From Desulfovibrio sp. OttesenSCG-928-A18 (GTDB lineage: Bacteria; Desulfobacterota; Desulfovibrionia; Desulfovibrionales; Desulfovibrionaceae), in contig JAJDJN010000005.1 of assembly GCA_030267245.1 (NCBI GenBank), positions 1 through 33,042 of the forward strand: DNA of 33,042 nucleotides, in the 5' to 3' direction. The stretch's first letter is position 1. Each line of letters begins with the position of its first letter. The translations under genes were made by a program, and so were the position numbers. Under the pieces are notes generated by a model that saw only the letters and a program-made list of their open reading frames with translations, made no database searches and was not told the origin of the DNA. Shown here one piece after another: positions 1 through 10,400 of this stretch.

Positions 1-263
1 CCCGTAGCAACGTTTCCGCTGTAGCCGTCGCCGCCGCCGCCGCCGCCGCCGAGACCGTCTCCTCCTCCTCCACCTCCTCCTCCACCTCCTCCTCCGTAGA
101 TATAGAGGGCTTCGGCCGTGGCCGGCGGGGTGTGGGCAAAGGTCAGCAGCAATGCGGCCAGAAAAAGACGGGGCAGAGCGCGCAAAAATTTTCGGCAGGC
201 CGGGTGCATGGGGCTGGCAAGGGCAGGGAGCAAAAAACAGGGGCGGGCAAGGCGGCAAAACAT
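1..263 (-). CDS. Gly-rich exported protein, N-terminal part (runs off left edge)
   Basis: Partial gene, absent from the ORF track because it has no stop inside the window. Read on the minus strand from ATG at 263, it has AAGGAG seven bases upstream, which is why I prefer this start to the in-frame ATG at 209. The first ~50 residues are basic and then hydrophobic (RLFLAALLLTFA), ending in a signal-peptidase-like stretch (PPATAEA). Then come YIYGGGGGGGGGGG, DGL, a second run of seven Gly, and DGYSGNV. This is the pattern of an exported Gly-rich surface protein or the start of an autotransporter-like protein. The function is not recognisable from this fragment. The Gly runs are encoded by GGA/GGT/GGC triplet tracts that are prone to slippage. 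Confidence 0.6.
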   Translation of the reverse strand, partial: MFCRLARPCFLLPALASPMHPACRKFLRALPRLFLAALLLTFAHTPPATAEALYIYGGGGGGGGGGGGDGLGGGGGGGDGYSGNVAT

Positions 264-731
264 GGCTGGCTCCTTGGAGATTGAGCGGCAACGGCTGCCG
301 CTTGCTGGCCGGAAAATGAAGCGCCGCTAAAAACGGCTCCCCGCATTTTTACGGCAGGCGTAAAAAAAGAGCCTGGAAGCGGCAAGCGGTGTCCAGGCGA
401 TACAAAGAAAAACGCGTTATGCGACGGTGTCAGGGGAAGGTAAAAAGCATACCGGAAAAAAACGGCGTAATCCGCTGCCCCAGGCTGGCAACGCTTTGAA
501 CTGTATAGCTTTTTTCGCATGGCATATATCTGTGCGTTATCAAAAAATTTTCCTACTATTTACACGCCCTTGTTGCGAAGTCAAGGTGGGTTATCCTGAT
601 TCCGCGGCACCTGATTCCGCGGCACTGGACGGCGGCGTTCATCTGCGTTAGTATGAGAATTCGGCATAAATCGCCGGGGGCGGACTTGACCAATCCGTCC
701 GAAACATCGTCATGACAGACAAGGAGAGAGT
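264..731. other. Intergenic region between divergent genes
   Basis: No supportable gene. The two ORF-track entries here lack family features and a convincing ribosome site. It contains a perfect 8-bp inverted repeat at 346-366 (TTTTTACG, 5-nt loop, CGTAAAAA) and a 15-bp tandem duplication at 596-625. Promoters for the Gly-rich gene (leftward) and the thioredoxin-like gene (rightward) should lie here, but I cannot pick out a convincing -35/-10 pair. Confidence 0.5.
596..625. repeat. 15-bp direct tandem repeat, two copies
   Basis: CTGATTCCGCGGCAC occurs twice back to back. Each unit carries a CCGCGG palindrome. It lies about 110 bp upstream of the thioredoxin-like gene. It may be slippage or a paired binding site; no role is proven. 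Confidence 0.8.
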
Positions 732-1217
732 ATGCGCCGCGTTTTTCCCGTTCTCATACTGTTGAGTCTGATGCTGGCCCTTGCCGGGGCGTCCACGGCC
801 CTGGCCGCGTCCAAGGTGAACCCCAAAGATATCGTGGCCATTGACTCCGGCGATTTGCTGGCAATGGTGGCAAAAGACAAGGGCAAGATCGTGGTGGTGA
901 ATATCTTCGCCTCCTGGTGCCCCCCCTGCCGGGAGGAAATCCCCGGTCTGATCAAGGTGTTCAACGGCACTTCGCGCGACGAACTGGCCCTTGTGGGCGT
1001 TTCCGTCGACAAGGAGCCCAAGGCCCTGGCCACCTATATGCAGGATCTGCATATCAATTATCCCGTCTATCTGGCAAAGGGCGATTTCATCCAGAAGGTG
1101 CGGGTAACGGCTGTGCCGCAGCTGCTTATCTATAACAAGAAGGGCGATCTTGTGTTCAACCACCGCGGACTGGTGGATGAAGAGGATTTGCGTGAAGCGA
1201 TCCGGCAGGCGCAATAG
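732..1217 (+). CDS. Exported thioredoxin-like protein, TlpA/ResA type
   Basis: 161 residues. A hydrophobic signal segment (about residues 4-25, ending ALAAS) is followed by a thioredoxin fold. The active site WCPPC has its cysteines at residues 63 and 66. The cis-proline motif TAVPQ (Pro129) is present. TlpA/ResA proteins act outside the inner membrane as disulfide reductases, often in cytochrome c maturation or reduction of oxidised proteins. The exact partner here is unknown. The start is well supported by AAGGAGAGAGT directly before ATG. It is the first gene of a plus-strand series leading to argA-like, hpt and radA, but a strong hairpin (1245-1282) separates it from the next gene, so it may be transcribed largely alone. 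Confidence 0.88.
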   Translation: MRRVFPVLILLSLMLALAGASTALAASKVNPKDIVAIDSGDLLAMVAKDKGKIVVVNIFASWCPPCREEIPGLIKVFNGTSRDELALVGVSVDKEPKALATYMQDLHINYPVYLAKGDFIQKVRVTAVPQLLIYNKKGDLVFNHRGLVDEEDLREAIRQAQ

Positions 1218-1244
1218 CGGAACCGACTTTGCCTGTTTTGCTCA

Positions 1245-1282
1245 AGCCCCCAAAAGTCCGGGTTGCCGGGCTTTTGGGGGCT
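1245..1282 (+). terminator. Strong GC hairpin after the thioredoxin-like gene
   Basis: Perfect 12-bp arms AGCCCCCAAAAG and CTTTTGGGGGCT enclose a 14-nt GC-rich loop, 27 bases after the stop codon. There is no T-tract after the second arm, so termination would rely on the stem alone or on Rho. It could instead be a stabilising 3' end. Confidence 0.5.
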
Positions 1283-1342
1283 GCTGCCGCCTTTGCCCGC
1301 GCGTTCATCAATCAGCGCCTTCCCTACTTTAAAGTTGGATAT

Positions 1343-1804
1343 ATGGAGTATTCTCTGCATACAGCCAGAGTCAGCGATGTCAAGGAAATCCACAGCCTCC
1401 TGCTCGGGGCTGCCGACAAGGGACAACTGTTGGCCCGCTCCCTTTCCGATCTGTACAGCCACGCCCGCGACTTCGTGCTCATGAAAAACAGCCGGGGCGA
1501 AGTGGCGGGCTGTTGCGCCCTGGCCATCATATGGGAGGACCTGGCCGAAATCCGCTCCCTTTATGTGCGTGAAGAACTGCGCCTGGCCGGGCTGGGCCGG
1601 GCCATGGTGGAAAACTGCCTGCGCACCGCCGGGGACATGGGCCTGGCCAGGGTCTTTACCCTTACTTATAAAACCGCCTTTTTCGAGCGCCTGGGCTTTG
1701 CCGAGGTGGGCAAGGAAGTGCTGCCCCAGAAAATCTGGGCGGACTGCATCCATTGTCCCAAATTCCCCGATTGCGACGAAGTGGCGATGCAACGTGAGGT
1801 ATAG
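1343..1804 (+). CDS. argA: GNAT acetyltransferase, short ArgA-type (N-acetylglutamate synthase candidate)
   Basis: 153 residues from ATG at 1343. The longer ORF-track start (1229, TTG) would translate the intergenic hairpin, so I reject it. The GNAT acetyl-CoA loop region is visible (LYVREELRLAGLGRAMVE), followed by FFERLGF. The C-terminal segment has the cysteine pattern ADCIHCPKFPDCDE, typical of the stand-alone short ArgA-like enzymes found in Desulfobacterota and actinobacteria. These acetylate glutamate as the first step of arginine synthesis, without the kinase-like regulatory domain of classical ArgA. Assignment rests on that tail plus the GNAT core. The substrate is inferred, not shown. 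The ribosome site is weak (TTGGA). hpt follows 18 bases downstream, suggesting co-transcription. Confidence 0.75.
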   Translation: MEYSLHTARVSDVKEIHSLLLGAADKGQLLARSLSDLYSHARDFVLMKNSRGEVAGCCALAIIWEDLAEIRSLYVREELRLAGLGRAMVENCLRTAGDMGLARVFTLTYKTAFFERLGFAEVGKEVLPQKIWADCIHCPKFPDCDEVAMQREV

Positions 1805-1822
1805 TCTTTTTGGAGTGTTCCC

Positions 1823-2356
1823 ATGCGCGTAAAAGCCTTGCACCAGCTTTATTCCAGCGAAGAGATCGCCCTTCGCGTCGCCGAACTCGCCGGGCGCATA
1901 AATCACTGTTACCGTGACGGGCAACTGGTGATGATCTGCGTTCTCAAAGGCGCCTTCATGTTCTTTTCCGATCTGCTGAAGCTGATCAATGTTGGCCCCG
2001 AAATAGACTTTGTGCGGGTGGCCAGTTACGGACACGGCGACACAAGCTCGGGTACGGTGAGCCTGCTCAAGGATGTGGAAACGGACCTGGCCGGCCGGCA
2101 TGTGCTGCTGGTTGAAGACGTGGTGGACACGGGCGCGACCATGGACTTTCTCCTGGCGCGGATGCGGGCCGCGGGCGCAAAAACATTGCGGCTTGCCGCG
2201 CTGGTTGATAAGGTTGAAAGAAGACGGACGGACCTGACTGTCGATTTTCCAGGTTTTTCCCTTTCGGAAGGCTTTATTGTCGGTTACGGTCTGGATTATG
2301 CCGAGCGTTACAGAGAGCTTCCCGCCATATATACCATTGAGTTTGAAGATGCATAG
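1823..2356 (+). CDS. hpt: Hypoxanthine phosphoribosyltransferase
   Basis: 177 residues, the usual length for bacterial HPRT. The PRPP-binding signature LLVEDVVDTGATM is intact. The N-terminal region carries VLKGAFMFFSDLL and the family's conserved VASYGHG segment. The C-terminal FIVGYGLDYAERYRELP matches the purine-binding end. The enzyme salvages hypoxanthine (and usually guanine) with PRPP to make IMP/GMP in the cytosol. The start is supported by TGGAGTG upstream of ATG. It lies just after the ArgA-like gene. Confidence 0.95.
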   Translation: MRVKALHQLYSSEEIALRVAELAGRINHCYRDGQLVMICVLKGAFMFFSDLLKLINVGPEIDFVRVASYGHGDTSSGTVSLLKDVETDLAGRHVLLVEDVVDTGATMDFLLARMRAAGAKTLRLAALVDKVERRRTDLTVDFPGFSLSEGFIVGYGLDYAERYRELPAIYTIEFEDA

Positions 2357-2456
2357 GCTGTTGCGCCGCTCACCTGCGCTGATGCGCGCCGCAAAAAGAC
2401 GCAATGCCGCGGCCTTGCGCCGCGTCCGCTCGTCCGGAGCGCAGTGCACTGCTTTT

Positions 2457-2472
2457 GTCCGCCCGGGCGGAC
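2457..2472. other. 16-bp perfect palindrome in the hpt downstream gap
   Basis: GTCCGCCCGGGCGGAC is a perfect self-complementary sequence between hpt and the zinc-ribbon gene. It could form a small hairpin or act as a protein-binding site. No T-tract follows. Confidence 0.45.
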
Positions 2473-2503
2473 GCCCGCCCTACACCTGTGAACCGAGATT
2501 GTC

Positions 2504-3283
2504 ATGCTGATTGCCTGCCCGCGATGTGAAACAACGTTTTCCCTGCCGGACGCTTTATACAAGCCGGGCAAAAAGGCGCGTTGTTCGCAATGCGCTCTGG
2601 TGTTTCCCATGCCCGGACCGGATGAGGGCGGGGAGGAAAAAACGCGGGAGCCGGAACAGCCCCGCCCCGCTTCACAAAGCACGGCGGCCGCCCCCGGGGG
2701 GCAAAGGCGCGGCATCTCCGGCCTGCGTCCGGTGCTGCTCGGCCTGGCCGTATTTGTCCTGCTCACCCTTCTCGGCTACGGCAGTTATCTGATCTATGGC
2801 GCCTTTACCGGCTCCCCCGGCCCCGGCACCGCCGGCAACGGCCCTGGCGCCGGCCTCTCGCCCGATGCCAGGGCCGAATTGGAATCCAGGATAAAAAGCA
2901 TCGGCTTGGACGAAATCCGCCAGTTCCAGGTGGATAACGCCAGGATCGGAAAGGTCATGGTCATTCAGGGGGTCGCGGTAAACAATTCCTCCGCGAACAA
3001 GGACTATATCACCATTGAGGCCCGGCTTCTGGACATCAATAACAAGGTTCTGATGACCGTGCGCCAGTTATGCGGGGTGCAGCCGACCCTGTTCCAGCTT
3101 CAGACCCTGAGCGAGCCGGAACTCATGCAGACCCTCAACAACCGGACCAGCATTCTGATCAACAACACCAATATTCCGCCCCAGGGGCGCGTGTCCTTTG
3201 TCATGCTGTTCCCAAGGCCGCCGGAAAATACAAGGACCTTTGAACTGCAGGTCATTGATGTGCACGAGTCTCCGCCGGAATAA
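2504..3283 (+). CDS. Zinc-ribbon, single-pass membrane protein (MJ0042/DUF3426 type)
   Basis: 259 residues. The N-terminus is a CxxC...CxxC zinc ribbon (Cys5, 8, 27 and 30) of the MJ0042 type. A Pro/Ala/Gln-rich linker follows, then one transmembrane helix at about residues 73-101 (VLLGLAVFVLLTLLGYG). The remaining ~150 residues look like the DUF3426 extracytoplasmic domain (IQGVAVNNSS...ITIEARLLD...RVSFVMLF). Proteins of this architecture are widespread in delta- and betaproteobacteria and have no established biochemical role. The gene ends seven bases before radA, so the two are probably in one transcript. The ribosome site is poor. The domain call is confident; the function is unknown. Confidence 0.8.
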   Translation: MLIACPRCETTFSLPDALYKPGKKARCSQCALVFPMPGPDEGGEEKTREPEQPRPASQSTAAAPGGQRRGISGLRPVLLGLAVFVLLTLLGYGSYLIYGAFTGSPGPGTAGNGPGAGLSPDARAELESRIKSIGLDEIRQFQVDNARIGKVMVIQGVAVNNSSANKDYITIEARLLDINNKVLMTVRQLCGVQPTLFQLQTLSEPELMQTLNNRTSILINNTNIPPQGRVSFVMLFPRPPENTRTFELQVIDVHESPPE

Positions 3284-3289
3284 GCCCCC

Positions 3290-4675
3290 ATGTCCAGGCT
3301 TCGCGAAATCTACGTCTGTTCCGCCTGTCAGGGCCGCTCTTCGCAATGGAAAGGGCAATGCCCCAACTGCGGCGAGTGGAACAGCCTTGAACCATTGCAA
3401 GTAAAAACGGCGGCCGCGCGCGCCTCTTCGCCTTTGGCGGCCCCTGGCGGGGCAGGCGGGCTGATGCGCCTGGCCGACGCCTGCGAATCGGCGGGCGCGG
3501 TGTTCAGCACCGGCCTCGACGCCTTTGACCGCGTGCTGGGCAAAGGGCTGGTTCCGGGCTCCGCCTTGCTGCTGGGCGGGGAACCCGGCATCGGCAAATC
3601 CACCTTGCTCCTGCAGGTGGCGGGGGCTGTGGCCGCTGCCGGCAACAGGGTAGTGTACCTTTCGGGTGAAGAATCCCTTGCCCAGATTCGGGCGCGGGCC
3701 CAGAGGCTGGGGCTGCTGCACGATGATCTCTATGCCATCGCCACTTCGCAGGTGGAAGATGTCTTTGCCCTGCTGGAAGGAAAAGAGCCGCCGGCGCTGC
3801 TCATTCTCGACTCGGTGCAGACCTTGAGTTCCCTGCGGGCCGATGGTTTGCCGGGCAACGTCAGCCAGGTGCGCGCCGTGGCGACCGAAGTTGTGGAGCG
3901 CTGCAAAAAAAGCGGCTGCGCGGTCATCCTGGTCGGCCACGTGACCAAGGACGGCGTTCTTGCCGGCCCCCGCCTTCTGGAACATATGGTTGATACGGTC
4001 ATCTCCCTGGAAGGGGACAGGCAGCAGATTTTCCGCCTGCTGCGCGTGCTCAAGAACCGCTTCGGCCCGAACCGGGAAATGCTCATCTTTCAGATGCTCG
4101 AACAGGGCATGGAACTGGTGGAAGACCCGGCCACCTATTTCCTCGGGGCGCGGGACGCAAGCTTGTCCGGTGCCGCCGTGGTCATGGCCGTGGACGGGCA
4201 ACGCCCCCTGGCCGTGGAAGTTCAGGCCCTGGTCACCAAAAGCTATCTTGCCATCCCCCGGCGCACCGGGCTGGGCTTTGACGTCAACCGCCTGCACCTG
4301 CTGCTTGCCGTGCTGGAAAAACGCCTGCAGATGTCCTTTGCCCAGGTTGATATTTACGCCAAGGTGGGCGGGGGCATGCGCCTTATGGAGCCGGGCATGG
4401 ACCTGGCCCTGGTGGCTGCCGTGCTGTCTTCATATTATGATCTGCCCTTGCCCGAGCGGGCCGTGTTCTGGGGCGAAGTAGATCTGAACGGGCAGATCCG
4501 TCCGGTGGCCGGGGATTCCATCCGAAGGGCCCAGGCCAGGCGGCTGGGCTATACGCCCCTCGTCTGCCCGCCGGCAGCCGGCCCGGGGGAGTCCGGAGAA
4601 CGGGCGGGGGGCTTCAGCACCATCAAGCAGATGCGGCAGGCCCTGTTTTCCCGCCAGAAAAGCGGGGGGCAGTAG
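3290..4675 (+). CDS. radA: DNA repair protein RadA (Sms)
   Basis: 461 residues, the family length. Domains in order: a C4 zinc finger (Cys10, 13, 24, 27), a RecA-like ATPase with Walker A GEPGIGKST (about 97-105) and Walker B LLILDS, the RadA-specific KNRFG motif (255-259), and a C-terminal Lon-like domain (VGGGMRLMEPGMDLALVAA). RadA is a DnaB-type branch-migration helicase that works with RecA in recombinational repair. The ATG follows the previous stop by only a few bases, with no clear Shine-Dalgarno sequence, so translational coupling to the upstream zinc-ribbon gene is likely. Confidence 0.97.
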   Translation: MSRLREIYVCSACQGRSSQWKGQCPNCGEWNSLEPLQVKTAAARASSPLAAPGGAGGLMRLADACESAGAVFSTGLDAFDRVLGKGLVPGSALLLGGEPGIGKSTLLLQVAGAVAAAGNRVVYLSGEESLAQIRARAQRLGLLHDDLYAIATSQVEDVFALLEGKEPPALLILDSVQTLSSLRADGLPGNVSQVRAVATEVVERCKKSGCAVILVGHVTKDGVLAGPRLLEHMVDTVISLEGDRQQIFRLLRVLKNRFGPNREMLIFQMLEQGMELVEDPATYFLGARDASLSGAAVVMAVDGQRPLAVEVQALVTKSYLAIPRRTGLGFDVNRLHLLLAVLEKRLQMSFAQVDIYAKVGGGMRLMEPGMDLALVAAVLSSYYDLPLPERAVFWGEVDLNGQIRPVAGDSIRRAQARRLGYTPLVCPPAAGPGESGERAGGFSTIKQMRQALFSRQKSGGQ

Positions 4676-4693
4676 GGGGCGCGCGCTTTCCCC

Positions 4694-4713
4694 TTGACCT
4701 TACAGCGGCCGGA
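4694..4713 (+). promoter_or_regulatory. Possible promoter upstream of clpS
   Basis: TTGACC followed by TATATC 14 bp later, or by TATCTA with 16 bp spacing, shortly after radA and about 220 bp before clpS. The -35 is good and the -10 is mediocre. This is a weak call. Confidence 0.25.
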
Positions 4714-4756
4714 TATATCTACAGAAGTAGACGCAAGCCCGGATATTGCACGAGTT

Positions 4757-4883
4757 TACGGGGCTGCCGCCCCGGACCCCGCTCGGGGGAAATGATTTCC
4801 CACTAAGCCCCTCATTTTCGGCAAAGGACGCTTTGGGGGTGCAGGGGATTGAATCCCCTGCCGGGGCTTTGGGGGCAAAGCCA
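4757..4883. repeat. Cluster of GC-rich hairpins between radA and clpS
   Basis: Several short inverted repeats lie in a row: GGGGCTGCCGCCCC, then the near-palindrome CAGGGGATTGAATCCCCTG (4842-4860), then GGCTTTG-GGGG-CAAAGCC. The phrase CTTTGGGGG occurs twice. The look is that of a dispersed intergenic repeat, and related phrases occur at 1245-1282 and at the clpA 3' end. It may terminate radA transcription. An in-frame ORF crosses it into clpS but has no start support there. Confidence 0.5.
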
Positions 4884-4937
4884 CCAATTCATTTATGCCG
4901 CTTGCTTGTTACTACTGATAAAAACGGACATGACGCC

Positions 4938-5246
4938 ATGAGCCCTCTTTCTTCGGACAGCCGTTCAGATTCCCTGGTGGACCTGCAGTTGCGTGAACCG
5001 CGCCGTTTTCGCGTGCTGCTGCACAATGACGACTACACCACTATGCAATTTGTCATTGAGGTACTGGTGTCCATTTTTCGCAAAAGCCCGGATGAGGCCA
5101 TGGTGATCATGCTGGCCGTACATGAAAAAGGTCTTGGCTGCTGCGGCGTATACACGCAGGAGGTGGCCGAAACCAAGGTCGCCCAGGTGCACGATCGGGC
5201 CCGCAAAGCGGGTTTCCCCTTGCGCTGCAGCATGGAGGAGGAATAA
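4938..5246 (+). CDS. clpS: ATP-dependent Clp protease adaptor ClpS
   Basis: 102 residues from ATG at 4938. The upstream in-frame ATG at 4746 would translate the hairpin cluster and is rejected. The core FRVLLHNDDYTTMQFVIEVL contains the ClpS N-degron pocket residues (HNDDYT). The GLGCCGVYTQEVAETKV segment matches the family's G-x(3)-G-x-Y-x(2)-E-x-AE-x-K pattern. ClpS delivers N-end-rule substrates to the ClpA unfoldase in the cytosol. clpA begins five bases after the stop, the normal clpS-clpA arrangement. Confidence 0.95.
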   Translation: MSPLSSDSRSDSLVDLQLREPRRFRVLLHNDDYTTMQFVIEVLVSIFRKSPDEAMVIMLAVHEKGLGCCGVYTQEVAETKVAQVHDRARKAGFPLRCSMEEE

Positions 5247-5251
5247 ATCCC

Positions 5252-7702
<2,451 letters not shown>

Positions 7703-7746
7703 TGCCCCTTGCCCCCATTGCTCAGCGCATGGGCCTGCGTGCACCT

Positions 7747-7780
7747 GGCCCGTATTTTGCTCGAAGCGCAAAACACGGCC
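7747..7780. terminator. Imperfect hairpin between convergent clpA and the small exported gene
   Basis: GGCCCGTATTTTGC pairs imperfectly with GCAAAACACGGCC across a short loop. It is placed between two convergent genes, where a bidirectional terminator is expected. T and A runs lie inside the stem rather than after it. Confidence 0.4.
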
Positions 7781-7801
7781 GGGCGCTTGCGAAGCGGCCC
7801 C

Positions 7802-8260
7802 CTACTGAATGGATATCAGCACCGACTCCACCATTCCCGCCATGTCCCGGTGGCTGCCCGTGACGGTGATCAGGTAGAAGCGCCTGCCCGAAACCACAAT
7901 GGAGGCTTCGGACGGAACATCGTCGGGCGATTTGAATTCAAAGGAATAATAGTTGGGGTCGCCGTCTTCCATGACCGGACTTGTGCCGTGCATATCCCGC
8001 GCGTACGCGTGGGCCAGTTCCTCGGCGGACAGACCCTCGGCGTTGGTGCCGGAAGTGAACTCCACGGTTACGGTAAGGGTGGATTCCTTGTCCGGCGAGA
8101 TAAAGGCTACGGTGATGCCTTCGTCGTAAATGACCCAGCCCGGTGGCACGTCAATGGAAAAATACGGGAAGTTCTTGAGACCGGCCGAGGCTGTTCCCAT
8201 GTGGAGCACCGCCATGAGCAGGGCCAGGGTCGTAAGTAAAAAAGACCGCATAGGGCGCAT
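7802..8260 (-). CDS. Small exported protein of unknown function
   Basis: 152 residues. A clear signal peptide (MRSFLLTTLALLMAVLHMGTASA) is followed by a ~128-residue domain with F-SIDVPPGW, ITVAFISPDKESTLTVTVEF and a C-terminal FYLITVTGSHRDMAGMV. This rhythm (hydrophobic P-G-W early, then beta strands) is reminiscent of DcrB/PsbP-fold small secreted proteins, but that is only a resemblance. No cysteine lipobox is seen. An alternative start is ATG at 8251, which begins directly at the signal peptide; neither start has a strong ribosome site. It is convergent with clpA and divergent from typA, so it is probably a single-gene unit. Confidence 0.75.
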   Translation of the reverse strand: MRPMRSFLLTTLALLMAVLHMGTASAGLKNFPYFSIDVPPGWVIYDEGITVAFISPDKESTLTVTVEFTSGTNAEGLSAEELAHAYARDMHGTSPVMEDGDPNYYSFEFKSPDDVPSEASIVVSGRRFYLITVTGSHRDMAGMVESVLISIQ

Positions 8261-8354
8261 CCAGGTTACAAAGCTCTGTTTCGTATAAACTTATCGATTT
8301 ATTAACAAGAAAGAAGAAAACACACAACCGGAATCCTGTGCCGGAACTTTTTTC

Positions 8355-8383
8355 TTGCGGCGTCTCCCTGTAGATTGTACAAA
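8355..8383 (+). promoter_or_regulatory. Possible sigma-70 promoter for typA
   Basis: TTGCGG, 17 bp, TACAAA, about 90 bp before the typA start, in the 209-bp gap between divergent genes. Each element matches consensus only partly. Confidence 0.3.
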
Positions 8384-8469
8384 AACGGGTTGTGCCGTAC
8401 CTTGCCGCCTCCGCTTGCTCTTCCCTCAAGCCATAGTCTTCACCCGCGCTTTGCGCCTGGAACCAGAGA

Positions 8470-10323
8470 ATGAAAAACTGCATCCACAATGAATTCATAC
8501 GGAATATCGCCATTATCGCCCACGTCGACCACGGCAAGACCACCCTGGTTGACGCCCTGTTCCGCCAGAGCGGGGTCTTTCGCGACGGCCAGGCCGTTGA
8601 TGAACGGATCATGGACAGCATGGACCTGGAACGCGAGCGCGGCATCACCATTGCCGCCAAAAACTGCGCTGTTTCCTGGAAAGGGGTGAAGATCAATATC
8701 CTCGATACCCCCGGCCACTCCGATTTTGGCGGCGAGGTGGAGCGCGCCCTTTCCATGGTCACCGGCGCCATCCTGCTGGTCGATGCGGCCGAAGGCCCGC
8801 TGCCCCAGACCCGCTTTGTGCTCAAAAAGACCCTGGAGGCCGGACTGCGCATCATTGTGGTGGTCAACAAAGTGGACCGCAAGGACGCCAGGCCGCAGGA
8901 AGTGTTGAACGAAATCTACGATCTTTTCATCGATCTTGGCGCCAACGAAGAGCAACTGGAGTTCCCCGTCCTGTATGCCATCGGCCGCGAAGGCATTGCC
9001 ATGGCCTCTCCGGACGAGCGCGGCCAGGATCTTTCCGCCCTGTTTTCCGCGATTTTACAGGAGATCCCCGGGCCTGCCCACAATCCTGAAGAGCCTTTCC
9101 ACATGCTTGTATCCGACCTGGATTATTCCGACTATCTCGGACGCCTGGCCGTCGGCCGGGTGCAGCACGGCACGGTGCGTATGCGCGAATCCTTTGCCCG
9201 GGTGGGGGAAGACGGCAGGGCCGTTCCGGCAAAGATCTCCAAGTTGCAGGTTTACAGCGGCATGCAACTCGTGGAGGTGGAAGAGGCCCAGCCGGGAGAG
9301 ATAGTAGTGCTCTCCGGCATGGATGACGTGTTTATCGGCGATACGGTCTGCACCCGGGATGAGGTTCGCGTGCTGCCCCGCATCCAGGTGGATGCGCCCA
9401 CGGTATCCGTGTCTTTCGGCATCAACTCCTCCCCGCTGGCCGGCCAGGAGGGCAAAATTGTGCAGTCGCGCAAGATACGCGACCGCCTGATCCGCGAAAC
9501 GCAGCGCAATGTGGCGATCCAGGTGGAGGACTCGGCCGATGCGGACAGTTTTATCGTCAAGGGGCGCGGCGAATTCCAGATGGCCATCCTTGTCGAGCAG
9601 ATGCGCCGGGAGGGCTTTGAACTGAGCGTCGGGCGGCCGCAGGTGATCATGCGCCGCGAGGGCGAACAGCTGCTTGAACCCATCGAACACCTGTTTGTGG
9701 ACTGTGACGAGGCCTTCATGGGCATTGTCACGGAAAAGCTTTCCCAGCGCAAAGGGCGCATGACCGGGCTGGTCAACAACGGTTCCGGGCGGGTGCGGAT
9801 CGAGTTTTCCGTCCCTTCGCGCGGTCTGATCGGTTTTCGGGACGAGTTTCTTACAGATACGAGGGGAACCGGGATCATGAACTCCTACCTTTCGGGCTAT
9901 GAGCTGTTCCGGGGCGATTTCCCCACGCGCTTTACCGGCTCCCTTGTGGCCGACAGGCCGGGCCGGGCCGTGGCCTACGCCATTTACAATCTTGAACCGC
10001 GCGGGGTCATGTTTGTCGAACCGGGGGACCCGATGTATGAAGGTCTGGTGGTGGGCGAACATAATCGTGAAAACGATATTGACGTGAACCCGACCAAGGA
10101 AAAGAAGCTGACCAACCTGCGCGCCGCGGGCAAGGATGAAAACATCATCCTGACCCCCGTCCGGCCCATGACTCTGGAGCGCGCGCTGCAGTTTGTTGCG
10201 GATGATGAATTGGTGGAGGTCACGCCGCTGTCCATACGCCTGCGCAAAGCGGAACTCAGCGCCCAGAAGCGGCACCAGGCCGCCGGAAAAAAGAAAACCG
10301 CCTCGCCCGGCAAGGGAGAGTAA
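8470..10323 (+). CDS. typA: Ribosome-associated GTPase TypA/BipA
   Basis: 617 residues, normal for the family (~605-615). Translation-factor GTPase motifs: G1 AHVDHGKTT near the N-terminus, switch II DTPGHSDFGGEVER, and G4 NKVDRKDA. The domain II/III and C-terminal TypA regions follow (RGRGEFQMAILVEQMRREGFELSVGRPQV in part; FVEPGDPMYEGLVVGEHNRENDI in part). The C-terminal tail is Lys-rich. TypA is an EF-G-like GTPase acting on the ribosome in 50S assembly and in cold or stress adaptation. It is transcribed alone and followed by a hairpin. Confidence 0.97.
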   Translation: MKNCIHNEFIRNIAIIAHVDHGKTTLVDALFRQSGVFRDGQAVDERIMDSMDLERERGITIAAKNCAVSWKGVKINILDTPGHSDFGGEVERALSMVTGAILLVDAAEGPLPQTRFVLKKTLEAGLRIIVVVNKVDRKDARPQEVLNEIYDLFIDLGANEEQLEFPVLYAIGREGIAMASPDERGQDLSALFSAILQEIPGPAHNPEEPFHMLVSDLDYSDYLGRLAVGRVQHGTVRMRESFARVGEDGRAVPAKISKLQVYSGMQLVEVEEAQPGEIVVLSGMDDVFIGDTVCTRDEVRVLPRIQVDAPTVSVSFGINSSPLAGQEGKIVQSRKIRDRLIRETQRNVAIQVEDSADADSFIVKGRGEFQMAILVEQMRREGFELSVGRPQVIMRREGEQLLEPIEHLFVDCDEAFMGIVTEKLSQRKGRMTGLVNNGSGRVRIEFSVPSRGLIGFRDEFLTDTRGTGIMNSYLSGYELFRGDFPTRFTGSLVADRPGRAVAYAIYNLEPRGVMFVEPGDPMYEGLVVGEHNRENDIDVNPTKEKKLTNLRAAGKDENIILTPVRPMTLERALQFVADDELVEVTPLSIRLRKAELSAQKRHQAAGKKKTASPGKGE

Positions 10324-10324
10324 G

Positions 10325-10350
10325 CGGATTTTGCGCGCTAGCAAAATCCG
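10325..10350. terminator. Hairpin between convergent typA and trpA
   Basis: Perfect 10-bp arms CGGATTTTGC / GCAAAATCCG with a 6-nt loop, two bases after the typA stop. It has the right position for a shared terminator of typA and trpA. No external T-tract on either strand. Confidence 0.55.
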
Positions 10351-10400
10351 GGTTGATTCCGGAGGGGCTTGGCCGGGCTCCTTGCGTTTTATTAGATACC

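Noticed and set aside
41-105. Possible short tandem array or CRISPR-like repeat
   Set aside because: The repeats are Gly codons of a reading frame, without spacers.
1130-2449. 439-codon minus-strand ORF opposite argA-like and hpt
   Set aside because: Antisense shadow of GNAT and HPRT genes, with no recognisable domain.
4746-4937. 64-codon N-terminal extension of clpS
   Set aside because: It translates a hairpin cluster, and the ClpS family begins close to 4938.
7709-8239. 176-codon plus-strand ORF
   Set aside because: Antisense to the small exported protein, which has a clear signal peptide on the other strand.
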